Shown: in pieces, positions 1 through 8,472 of the stretch
Position numbering within the stretch: the stretch's first letter is position 1
Layout: each line of letters starts with the position of its first letter
Assembly (NCBI RefSeq): GCF_025264665.1
Contig: NZ_CP073697.1
Span: 558,001-622,000, forward strand
Origin: Edaphobacter flagellatus
Lineage (GTDB): Bacteria > Acidobacteriota > Terriglobia > Terriglobales > Acidobacteriaceae
DNA length: 64,000 nt
Direction of reading: 5' to 3'
Program-made: the position numbers and the translations under genes
Notes under the pieces: model-generated
What the model was told of the DNA's origin: nothing
Databases searched by the model: none
Seen by the model: only the letters and a program-made list of their open reading frames with translations

Positions 1-661
1 CCTTCTTGTCCCAGCAAAAGTGATTGCGAATCCCCGGGGCCAATGCCGGAATATAGCTCAGTACCAGGCGGAATATTGTCGATGCGATCTGCCCTGCCAC
101 AATGGCCCAGACAGAAGGACGAAGGTACGCCCAGATAATCGTCACGATCAGCGTCACGACGTAAGAGCTGCCATCGATCAGAAATAACCGCCGCACACCC
201 ATGTGGCGAGAAAGCGACAGCAGGTTGGTACTGTTGAAGCTTCCAATCAATGTGCTTAAAGCCAAAACCGGAAGCAACAACTTAAACTTCGGGTCGTGAT
301 AAAAGACCGACATCGGCCAGGCGATCAGTACAGCGACCACCCAGATAGCAACACCACGAATCACCTGAATCGTCCAGGCCGTGTTCAGAAAGTCCGGCTC
401 ATCCCCATGAGGCGACTGAATAATGCTCGGTGCAAGCCCGAAATCCGAAAGCAGGTTAATCCCCACGATCAGTGTCATGACGAGCGTGATTTCGCCAAAA
501 TACGTCGGCGCAAGCAATCGTGTCAGAACAAGGCTGCTGACGATTCGCAGCGCCATTCCCGAGCCATATTCCACAATGGACCAGAACGACGCCCGCAAAG
601 CCTTTTTTTCAAGAGCACGAAGTACGACGGGCGTATCTTCAGTCACAGTCTCTAAACCCAC
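1..661 (-). CDS. Polysaccharide flippase (Wzx/MATE-like), partial: N-terminal 220 residues
   Basis: An open frame on the minus strand runs off the left edge, so the C-terminal half is missing. The translation has the hydrophobic pattern of a lipid-linked oligosaccharide flippase of the polysaccharide-synthesis/MATE superfamily: an early FWSIVEYGSGMALRIVSS segment, then TRLLAPTYFGEI, then LLSDFGLAPSIIQ. The last is the usual early-loop signature of Wzx proteins. Such proteins move undecaprenyl-linked repeat units across the inner membrane for O-antigen or exopolysaccharide assembly. The start is taken as GTG at 661, the first possible start after the in-frame upstream region. AAGGG lies about 11 nt upstream, so the start is uncertain; a TTG further upstream is possible. 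The following minus-strand gene, toward higher coordinates, is a surface lipoprotein with a glycosidase domain, which fits a cell-surface polysaccharide locus. Confidence 0.8.
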   Translation of the reverse strand, partial: MGLETVTEDTPVVLRALEKKALRASFWSIVEYGSGMALRIVSSLVLTRLLAPTYFGEITLVMTLIVGINLLSDFGLAPSIIQSPHGDEPDFLNTAWTIQVIRGVAIWVVAVLIAWPMSVFYHDPKFKLLLPVLALSTLIGSFNSTNLLSLSRHMGVRRLFLIDGSSYVVTLIVTIIWAYLRPSVWAIVAGQIASTIFRLVLSYIPALAPGIRNHFCWDKK

Positions 662-859
662 AATGATTACTACCCTTGGCGTTCTGGATTTATACAAGTT
701 TGCGCAAGCCAGTAAAATCTCATCTTGATTGGCTCAGACACACAAGGACATTCCCATTCTACGGGAGTCCACGCTCATCTATAGTAAAACGCCTGTCGAA
801 CCGCGAAATACCACTTCGGTACTCCCTGCTTAGGCGACAAGAAGCCCACAAACAGTTAT

Positions 860-887
860 GGCGCTGGCAGAATCCTCTGCCAGCGCC
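860..887 (-). terminator. Hairpin downstream of the giant lipoprotein gene
   Basis: Perfect 11-bp inverted repeat (GGCGCTGGCAG / CTGCCAGCGCC) with a 6-nt loop. It starts 26 nt beyond the stop codon of the minus-strand gene ending at 913. The T-run after it on the minus strand is weak (CATAACTGTTTG), so it may instead stabilise the mRNA 3' end. Confidence 0.6.
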
Positions 888-912
888 AATACCGCGCAAC
901 ATCCCTCTAATC

Positions 913-3900
913 CTACTGCTGCCAGCTAAAGACCGTCATGGAAAACGGAGGCAGCGAATAAGGAGTCGAGGCCTGGAAGCTTGAAACGGTCGAGCTTGTA
1001 ATGCCGACAGTACCCGTCGTCTCGTTATTGTCCGTGATATTGGCCGATGTCAGCTGACCAATCGTCACTGTTCCTGTTGGAATGTTGGAACCTGAGAACG
1101 TTACAGGCTGAGCAGACGTACGGCTCAGGTTGAATACGATAACACTCCTGCTATGAGCTCCATCGCTGAATGCGAAGCTCTGAATCATATGAGCGCCGCT
1201 CAACTGAATCGAGTCATTCGCGCTGAGTGCCTGCACCCATGTCGGGTTCGCACCCGAGAGCGTCGTCGGCAGCAGCGTCGGCAGAATCACGCTGTTTGCC
1301 AACTGCTCGGCGAGGAAGTTCGGGCGGCGTAAATTCGTCTGACCTCCGATATCGATCACCGAACCGAACAATGGCGTCGATTCCTGCCCACCTGTCGCCG
1401 TATTGTTGAACTGGTTGTTATATCCGCCCAGGGCCCAGATACTCTGAGTCGTGATCCCCAGGTCCCTCAACATCAGCAGCATGTGTTCAACCGTCGTCAG
1501 ACCCGAACCAACCGATCCAACAACAGAGTTCACCGTGCTCTGGCTGGCCGTACCGCTCAGGGTGCTCAGGTTGACTTCATACACGACAACCTTTGAGCTC
1601 CCTGATTTCGCCGTCTGAGCCTGCTGATACATATAACCGCTGGAAACACTGTCCACCATCTCCGGCTGCGCAAACATCGAGCCGAAGATCGCCTCATTCG
1701 ACGACGTATCACTCAGGTTATTGAACAGATATGGAGCCACCGAAACTGAATCATAGTTCGCACCGGTAGACATTTCCTGACCGGTATACCATGGCACCCC
1801 GGCCCAGCTTCCCATAACGAGATCAAAGCTCTGTGCGTTATAAGATGACGAACTCTTTGCCGCACCGAAGACCGCTGCAATACGCTGGCCGTAAGCAAGC
1901 GGGTCGTTGATCGCAGCGCCGTGGAACACGCCATCGTTCCACTGCTCGTTACCCAGCTCAAGATGGATCACGGGGAACACCGAGGTCCACGGAGCAGCCT
2001 GGCCGCGAGCAGTCCTCTTCGCACCGTACGGGGTCGAAGATGCTCCACCAAGATACTCGATCAGGTTCTGCATCTCTGTCGGAGATGTGCCTGCCGGCAT
2101 GTTGAAGTAAGGTTCTGCACCAACCGTCTGGCACAGCTGCAGGAACTCATGTAATCCCAGCGCGACGTCGTCAGCTTCCGTTGACTGTTCGCTGGACCCT
2201 GCCCTTAGCCGGGCAAAAGCAGGAGCAATCAGATTGTCGATCGTTGAACCCGGCGTCTCTGGATCCCAATAACGAAGCACTCCAGGATGCAGCGCTGTCA
2301 GCGCACTGACCACTTCATCACGGAAAGGCGTCGGGTTGGAAGCAGATACCGTAGCAGGAGTCAGGCTGACGTCATCCAGCAGAATGCTGGAGCCATTGAT
2401 TGCGAACGATAGCTGCGCATTGCCGATCGCATTGCCTGTCTCATTCGCCGTAGCTGTGAATGAGTAGTCCTGCCAGCTCGACGTCAGCGGAATCGTCTGA
2501 TTGAAGTACACGAGCGTGCCATTGGCAGTCACGCGCTGGAACGTCACCGCAACCTGGTTTGCTCCGCCTACGCCCTTCGCACGGAAGGCGATCGTGTACT
2601 TGCCATTCATCTGCACGAAAGAGCGGCCATTGTAGGTGTCGAAGTAAGAAGCGACATTGGCTGATTGTCCTGATCCGGCAGCCGTAATTCTCAATGCCTG
2701 CTGTCCGACCGTATTGGGAGAAAGATCGGTAGACTCTGTCGTCAGCGTTGCGCCGCCCGAAACATTTGTCCACCATCCAGCCTGCGCATTTCCAGGGATC
2801 GACATTCTGATGACAACAAAGTCGCCAACCTTCGGAGCCGGGGACAATGCAGCGAAGTTGATCGTGATGCCTGTGTTGCTGCTGGCCGCCGTGCTTGATG
2901 TAATCGTTCCCGTTTGTCCGAGTGCTCCGCCATAGATGAACTCGAAGCTGGCACCTTTGACGAAATTAGCAGGCCACTGCGCCCACGGATTGCTGTCGGT
3001 GCAACTGGTAGCAGTAACGGCCACGCAATGGATGATCGTCTGCCACTGCTCGGCCTCGAATCCGGGATTTCTGAAGACCAGGTTACGAAGCATCTGGCCC
3101 GAGTCGTAATACGCTTGGCTCGTGATATTCATGCCCAGACGCTTCACGCCCGTCACCGATGGGGATGAGCCAATGGCAATGTTCGTAGCACCCGAGGAGC
3201 TTCCTCCGGTAATGCTCAGTGTGACCGAAGCCGTCGCCGTGTTGTAGTCCGTCGAGTCGGTTGGAGTAAAGGTTACGGTCAGCGTATTGGTCGCAGCAGT
3301 AAGAACCGCTCCCAGGGCCGGGCTGTAAGCAAACGTTCCCGGAACACTTGCTGTTGCATTCAACTGCGTCGACGACAACGCTGTACCTGCAATAATCGCC
3401 AGCGGATTTGCCCACGTAATCGTCGGGGTCGCCTTATTCACCACCAGGCTCACCGTCGCCGTCTGGGGCGCATAAGCTGTATTCGTCGGTGTAAAGGTCA
3501 CCTTCAGTGTCTGCGTACCAGCCGTAAGAACCGTTCCCGATGCCGGGCTGTAGCTGAAGGAGCCCGCAACTGAAGCCGTCGCATTCAGCTGCGTCGACGA
3601 TAACGCCGTTCCATATGTGATCGCAGCCGGAGTGGCCCACGTGATCGTCGGCGTCGTGCTGTTTACCACCAGCGAAACCGATGCGGTCGTCGTGTTGTAG
3701 TCCGTCGTATCGTTCGGCGTAAACGTTGCCTTCAATGTTTGCGTACCAGCCGTAAGCACGGTGCCGGAGGCGGGGCTGTAAACCAGCGTTCCCGGAACAT
3801 TCGCCGTCGCATTCAACTGCGTCGACGACAATGCCGTACCCGCTGTAATCGCCGCAGGTGTCGCCCACGTAATCGTCGGCGTCGCCTTATTCACGACAAG

Positions 3901-6900
3901 GCTCACTGTCGCCGTCTGGGGCGCATAAGCTGTATTCGTCGGTGTAAAGGTTACCTTCAGTGTCTGTGTACCAGCCGTAAGAACCGTTCCCGATGCCGGG
4001 CTGTAGCTAAAGGAGCCCGCAACCGATGCGGTCGCATTCAACTGCGTCGACGACAATGCCGTACCATACGTGATTGCAGCCGGCGTGGCCCACGTGATCG
4101 TCGGCGTCGTGCTGTTTACCACCAGCGAAACCGATGCGGTCGCGGTGTTGTAGTCCGTTGTATCGTTCGGCGTAAATGTCGCGCTCAGCGTATTCGTACC
4201 CGCAGAAGGAGTAGTCCCTGCCGCCGGGCTATACGTGAACGTTCCAGGAACATTCGCCGTCGCATTCAACTGCGTCGACGACAACGCCGTCCCGGCCGTA
4301 ATAGCTGCAGGTGCAGCCCACGTAATGGTCGGAGTCGCCTTATTCACCACCAGGCTCACCGTCGCCGTCGCCGTTGTATAGGACGTCGTGTCATTCGGCG
4401 TAAAGGTGACCTTCAGTGCCTGTGTGCCTACACTCAGAGCAGTACCGGATGCCGGGCTATACGCGAACGTTCCCGGAACACTCGCCGTCGCATTCAACTG
4501 CGCCGATGACAACGCCGTACCGTACGTGATCGCCGCTGGTGTCGCCCACGTGATCGTCGGCGTCGTTGGCGGGGTTGAAATAGGCGGCACGCTAGGTGAA
4601 TTCACAACCAGATTCACCGTCGCCGTCTGCGTCGAATAGTTCGTCGTATCAGTTGGCGTAAACGTCGCGCTCAACGTATTCGTACCCGCGGGAGGAGTAG
4701 TACCCGCCGCCGGGCTGTACGTGAACGTTCCAGGAACATTCGCCGTCGCATTCAACTGCGTCGACGACAACGCCGTACCCGCCGTAATAGCTGCAGGTGC
4801 AGCCCACGTAATGGTCGGAGTCGCCTTATTCACCACCAGACTAGTCGAAACCGTCTGCGTTGAATAGCTCGTCGTATCGTTCGGAGTAAATGTCGCCGTA
4901 AGCGTCTGCGTTCCCGCCGTCAGCACAGTTCCGATTGCCGGGCTGTAGACAAAGCTGCCCGGAACCGAAGACGTTGCATTCAGTTGTGTCGCCGTAAGCG
5001 CTGTGCCATAGGTAATCGCCGCCGGATTCGGCCATGTGATGGACGCACTTCCGTCGTTCACCGTCAGGCTTACCGTCTTCGTCGCGCTCGTATAGTTGAC
5101 TGCGTCCGTAGGCGTAAACAACGCGCTCAAAGTCGTTGTTCCTGTCGTAAGCACGCTGCCCGAGGCAGGCGTATAAACGAACGTGCCCGGGACATTCGCC
5201 GTTGCATTCAGCTGAGCCGATGTAAGCGTCGTGCCATATGCAATCGCGCCTGGCGCAGCCCATGTAATCGATGGCGTGGCCTGGTTCACCACCAGATTCA
5301 CCGTTGCCGTCTGCGGCAGAATGCTCGAATCATTCGGAGTAAACGTTACGCTCAGCGCCTGAGTGCCCGCTCCCGGAATCGTCCCTGCCGCCGGGCTGTA
5401 TGCAAACGTGCCTGGCACAGTTGCCGTCGCATTCAACTGCGTCGACGACAAAGCCGTACCGTACGTAATGGCCGCCGGCGTCGCCCACGTGATCGAGGAA
5501 GCAGCTCCATTGACGGTCAGATTGACCGACTGTGTCGTCGCAACATAATCCGTTGTGTCGGTCGGCGTAAACGTAACCGACAGAGCCTGTGTTCCCGCGC
5601 TCAGGGTTGTACCCGCTGCCGGCGTGTAGTCAAAGCTGCCGGCCACATTCGCCGTCGCATTCAACTGCGTCGACGACAAGGCCGTGCCGTACGTAATGGC
5701 CGCCGGCGTCGCCCATGTCACAACCGGAGTCGCCTTATTCACCTGCAGGCTCACCGTCGCCGTCGAGCTGGAGTACGTCGTCGTATCGTTCGGCGTAAAC
5801 GTCACGCTCAGCGTGTTCGCTCCTGCCTGAAGAACTGTTCCGACGGCAGGGCTATATGCAAAGGTGCCCGGAACCGACGATGTTGCATTCAATTGCGCCG
5901 ACGAGAGCGCCGTGCCGTAATTCACTGGAGCCGGCGTCGCCCATGTAATGGCTGGGGCCTTCTTCTCCCCTGTCTGCACCCGCAGGCTCACCGTCTTGGA
6001 TGCCGTTGTATAGTTCGTCCCATCAGCAGGTGTGAAGGACGCGCTCAGTGTGCTCGTACCCGCCTGGAGCACCGCTCCTGCCGCTGGGCTATAGGCAAAT
6101 GTGCCGGGAATATTTGCTGTCGCATTTAACTGTGCCGCAGACAAAGCTGTACCAGCCGTAATCGCCGAAGGAGTCGTCCATGTAAGCGCCGGGGCTGCTT
6201 TGTTGACCGTCAGATTCACCGTCGCAGTCTGCGGGGTGTAGCGCGTCGTATCGTTCGGAATAAACGTAACCGACAGAGCCTGCGTTCCCGCATTCAGAAC
6301 CGTTCCCGCTGCCGGGCTATAGGTAAACGTACCCGCCACCGTCGTCGAAGCATTTAGCTGTGCGCCCGACAAAGCCGTACCGTACGTGATAGAGGAAGGT
6401 GCGGCCCATGTAATCACCAGTGCTACTGGAGCGCTGGCAGTAATATTCGTTACACCGAACAATTTCCAATCTGCCGGAGAAGAGGAAAGCGTCGGCTGAA
6501 ACGGCAACGGCGACGCAAGGTTATAAATCGTCTTGACGTTGTTCGTCGGATTATTTGCGATATTCAGAATCGCGCTGATCGTATTGGTCGGAGCACTTCC
6601 CGAAACGGTCGCCGCCGCAAAGAGAGCTTTGCAGGCTGCCGAGCTGCTGGTCGAGTTCACGCACGTCGCTACCGAATTGGCGAGCGAGTTCAGTTTCGTA
6701 TAAACCTGTGCCGTCGTAATCGCATTTCCCGTGCCAAGATTCGCAATCGTGCCTGCTGTCGCATACGCTGCCGCAACCGCTGGAGCATCGCTGCTGCTCG
6801 ATGCCACATCGAAGCTTCCGGGCTGCATATACTTCGACAACGCATACACCGATGCGATCGTCGTAATCTCGTTGATATAGACCTTTGTCGAGGCTTTCAG

Positions 6901-7299
6901 ATTGCTGCACGTGCCCAGGTCCGTCATCAGCGCCAGGCTGTTGTTCGTGCCGCCTCCAGGATTACCCCCCGTCGCGACCACATAAATCTGATCATTCGCA
7001 TTGTTGCACTTGAAATTCGACGGCAGCGCAAACGATCCCTTCGAGTTCGTCGAAATCTTCGAGGTGGACATCTTCACCGCAGATGTTCCTGCGCCGCCTG
7101 TGCTTGCCGCGTAGATCTGGATCGTTGCTCCGGAAACGGGCTGGAGACCGCCTTGTACGCTTCCCTGCAGATCCAGCGTAGTCGCGCCGCCGTCTGAAAG
7201 AATGCCGCTGCCGCAACCTGCAAGCAGAGCCGGAACGGCACATGCTGCAGACAACACGAGGAGATGAAGAACTTTTTTGGGGGAGGTAAATTGTGTCAC
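913..7299 (-). CDS. Giant lipoprotein: 14 Ig-like repeats plus GH51-like glycosidase domain
   Basis: This 2128-residue exported lipoprotein starts at a GTG. A signal peptide ends in LLAGC, which makes Cys29 the lipidation site. Residues about 60-280 form an alanine/threonine-rich N-domain. Residues about 293-1366 are fourteen tandem modules of about 75 residues, each opening with ITW..PAAIT(Y/A)GTALSSTQLNAT, resembling MBG-type bacterial Ig-like domains. Residues about 1380-1680 look like a beta-sandwich carbohydrate-binding region. The C-terminal part resembles clan-A glycosidases of the GH51 alpha-L-arabinofuranosidase type. The likely acid/base is Glu1785 in ELGNEQW and the likely nucleophile is Glu1908 in VVVYEVN. 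Their 123-residue spacing is close to that in GH51. A final beta domain ends in MTVFSW. I infer an outer-surface enzyme held away from the membrane by a long repeat stalk. Substrate is not established; arabinose-containing glycans are a guess. Confidence 0.82.
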   Translation of the reverse strand: MTQFTSPKKVLHLLVLSAACAVPALLAGCGSGILSDGGATTLDLQGSVQGGLQPVSGATIQIYAASTGGAGTSAVKMSTSKISTNSKGSFALPSNFKCNNANDQIYVVATGGNPGGGTNNSLALMTDLGTCSNLKASTKVYINEITTIASVYALSKYMQPGSFDVASSSSDAPAVAAAYATAGTIANLGTGNAITTAQVYTKLNSLANSVATCVNSTSSSAACKALFAAATVSGSAPTNTISAILNIANNPTNNVKTIYNLASPLPFQPTLSSSPADWKLFGVTNITASAPVALVITWAAPSSITYGTALSGAQLNASTTVAGTFTYSPAAGTVLNAGTQALSVTFIPNDTTRYTPQTATVNLTVNKAAPALTWTTPSAITAGTALSAAQLNATANIPGTFAYSPAAGAVLQAGTSTLSASFTPADGTNYTTASKTVSLRVQTGEKKAPAITWATPAPVNYGTALSSAQLNATSSVPGTFAYSPAVGTVLQAGANTLSVTFTPNDTTTYSSSTATVSLQVNKATPVVTWATPAAITYGTALSSTQLNATANVAGSFDYTPAAGTTLSAGTQALSVTFTPTDTTDYVATTQSVNLTVNGAASSITWATPAAITYGTALSSTQLNATATVPGTFAYSPAAGTIPGAGTQALSVTFTPNDSSILPQTATVNLVVNQATPSITWAAPGAIAYGTTLTSAQLNATANVPGTFVYTPASGSVLTTGTTTLSALFTPTDAVNYTSATKTVSLTVNDGSASITWPNPAAITYGTALTATQLNATSSVPGSFVYSPAIGTVLTAGTQTLTATFTPNDTTSYSTQTVSTSLVVNKATPTITWAAPAAITAGTALSSTQLNATANVPGTFTYSPAAGTTPPAGTNTLSATFTPTDTTNYSTQTATVNLVVNSPSVPPISTPPTTPTITWATPAAITYGTALSSAQLNATASVPGTFAYSPASGTALSVGTQALKVTFTPNDTTSYTTATATVSLVVNKATPTITWAAPAAITAGTALSSTQLNATANVPGTFTYSPAAGTTPSAGTNTLSATFTPNDTTDYNTATASVSLVVNSTTPTITWATPAAITYGTALSSTQLNATASVAGSFSYSPASGTVLTAGTQTLKVTFTPTNTAYAPQTATVSLVVNKATPTITWATPAAITAGTALSSTQLNATANVPGTLVYSPASGTVLTAGTQTLKATFTPNDTTDYNTTTASVSLVVNSTTPTITWATPAAITYGTALSSTQLNATASVAGSFSYSPASGTVLTAGTQTLKVTFTPTNTAYAPQTATVSLVVNKATPTITWANPLAIIAGTALSSTQLNATASVPGTFAYSPALGAVLTAATNTLTVTFTPTDSTDYNTATASVTLSITGGSSSGATNIAIGSSPSVTGVKRLGMNITSQAYYDSGQMLRNLVFRNPGFEAEQWQTIIHCVAVTATSCTDSNPWAQWPANFVKGASFEFIYGGALGQTGTITSSTAASSNTGITINFAALSPAPKVGDFVVIRMSIPGNAQAGWWTNVSGGATLTTESTDLSPNTVGQQALRITAAGSGQSANVASYFDTYNGRSFVQMNGKYTIAFRAKGVGGANQVAVTFQRVTANGTLVYFNQTIPLTSSWQDYSFTATANETGNAIGNAQLSFAINGSSILLDDVSLTPATVSASNPTPFRDEVVSALTALHPGVLRYWDPETPGSTIDNLIAPAFARLRAGSSEQSTEADDVALGLHEFLQLCQTVGAEPYFNMPAGTSPTEMQNLIEYLGGASSTPYGAKRTARGQAAPWTSVFPVIHLELGNEQWNDGVFHGAAINDPLAYGQRIAAVFGAAKSSSSYNAQSFDLVMGSWAGVPWYTGQEMSTGANYDSVSVAPYLFNNLSDTSSNEAIFGSMFAQPEMVDSVSSGYMYQQAQTAKSGSSKVVVYEVNLSTLSGTASQSTVNSVVGSVGSGLTTVEHMLLMLRDLGITTQSIWALGGYNNQFNNTATGGQESTPLFGSVIDIGGQTNLRRPNFLAEQLANSVILPTLLPTTLSGANPTWVQALSANDSIQLSGAHMIQSFAFSDGAHSRSVIVFNLSRTSAQPVTFSGSNIPTGTVTIGQLTSANITDNNETTGTVGITSSTVSSFQASTPYSLPPFSMTVFSWQQ
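3190..6420 (-). repeat. Fourteen tandem Ig-like coding repeats, with a 453-bp higher-order period
   Basis: Each unit is about 225-230 bp (75-76 codons). In the stretch 3421-4330 the units alternate between an AITYG form and an AITAG form. This gives a nearly identical two-module supermodule repeated every 453 bp (compare DNA from 3421 with DNA from 3874). Units nearer the N-terminus (higher coordinates) are more divergent, with inserted linkers at about 4570-4600 and 5960-5985. The repeats also produce long arginine-rich open frames on the plus strand that are not genes. Confidence 0.9.
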
Positions 7300-8325
7300 T
7301 GCTTACTCACTTTTTAAGACTGAAATCCGCCTTGTAGATACACGCCAGGTATATCTGCCGAAAAATCAAAAATTTTATGTTGCAGTTTTTATCGGGTTAC
7401 AAGGCCCGTTCAGTAGTTCCTCGGTACGCTCCCGTAGCGCACAACAACATCTGTGCGTGGTCCAGAAGTGTCCACCCATTTACTTCATTGCTGTCTTTGG
7501 ATTGATACCTGAAAGGAGTAGAGAGACTCGCCAGCCCATCCACCACATCGGATAATTGCCGGAGTATATCGCTTGTGTCTGTGTAGTTCTCCATGGAACG
7601 AAACGCATTTCTTGGTTTCGTCTCAGTAAAACCTTTGCTGCCAGACTTGCTTGCCGTGTGGCGGGCCGATTGAATCATCTCGCTACCTCTCGGATTTCGT
7701 TCACCAAGGGAACAACTAAACATCTGCTCAGCGCTACAGGGATCGAACAGTCTTTCAGGTACTACTCTTGGTAACAAATCTAAGAGCTCGAGGTAATCAA
7801 GGCCATACCACCTATAGGGGACGCCTGATCTCGTACAACCTTGACTGAATCTTTCTCTTCTAAAGGAAAACGTGCAGGAATCGGAGCCGGCCGGATGGTT
7901 TTTAGATACACTTCAATCCTCCTCGCCGTATCAGGTTCCCAGGGAGTTCGTAAGATCACTGCAAAAGTTAATTGAGTAATCAATAATTGCTTTGCAATCA
8001 CTCTGCCAAACCCACTAAGGTAATGACCGCTAAATGGTTGCATCTTTATGGCAATTATTTTCCACAAGTTCCGGCGTCGATAATTCAGAACTTTTTTCTA
8101 ATAAAAACGCAATTCTTGGACCACTCCCTCCCTCGCGGTAAAAAATCCGTACAACAAAAGTAACCTTCATTTCCCACAAACAGCCTTTCAGGCTCGAAGT
8201 CCATTCCTCCGCTGAGCGAAAACCTGTCAAGCCCCCTGAATTTGCAAACCACTCATTTAAAAGCAAATAAAGCTCAAAAAAGTTGCCGATTCGCCTTTGT
8301 CAGCTTGCTACAATAAATACAGGAT
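7300..8325. other. Gene-poor stretch of about 1 kb, visibly lower in GC
   Basis: No gene is supported here. Three unrecognised minus-strand open frames, at 7397-7777 (126 codons), 7780-8067 (95) and 8030-8266 (78), show no signal peptide, no familiar motif and no convincing ribosome-binding site. They could be decayed remnants. AT-rich runs such as 7366-7380 and 8091-8110 stand out against neighbouring DNA. The right end joins the repeat element at 8326-8472. The left end must carry the promoter of the lipoprotein gene starting at 7299; I could not place it with confidence. Confidence 0.5.
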
Positions 8326-8472
8326 CAGAAAAGCCCCGGCTTAGTTGCCGGGGCTTTCCCTTTTAGAATCTATATTTTTGCCATTAACTTCCCTGTTTTC
8401 AATATTTTACCTCGACAAAAGCAGGTAAAACGTTGAAAACAAGTCGCTTGCTCTCATGACCCCAGGGGGGAG
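8326..8472 (-). repeat. 3'-UTR repeat element, copy A, with paired AAAATATTGA-type boxes
   Basis: This starts immediately after the TAG stop of the RND outer-membrane gene. In minus-strand order it has a C-rich block (CTCCCCCCTGGGG), then an imperfect inverted repeat of two 18-nt arms (16 of 18 matching; plus-strand 8395-8412 and 8423-8440). Next come box 1 (AAAATATTGA, 8399-8408), box 2 (AAAATATAGA, 8369-8378) exactly 30 nt further, then GATTCTAAAAGGGAAAGCCCC and a terminator hairpin. The same order and the same 30-nt box spacing occur after the TonB-receptor gene at 18857-19008. Sequence similarity extends through the boxes and hairpin, so common descent is clear. Function is unknown. Confidence 0.75.
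8330..8357 (-). terminator. Rho-independent terminator of the RND efflux operon, within repeat element A
   Basis: Perfect 11-bp stem (AAAGCCCCGGC / GCCGGGGCTTT) with a 6-nt loop, followed by TTTTC on the minus strand. The flanks are A/T-rich on both sides, so it could work in both directions. Confidence 0.85.

Noticed and set aside
4984..6129. 381-codon arginine-rich open frame on the plus strand
   Set aside because: It lies inside the Ig-repeat region and repeats with the same period, so it is the antisense of that coding DNA. No start signal or recognisable domain.
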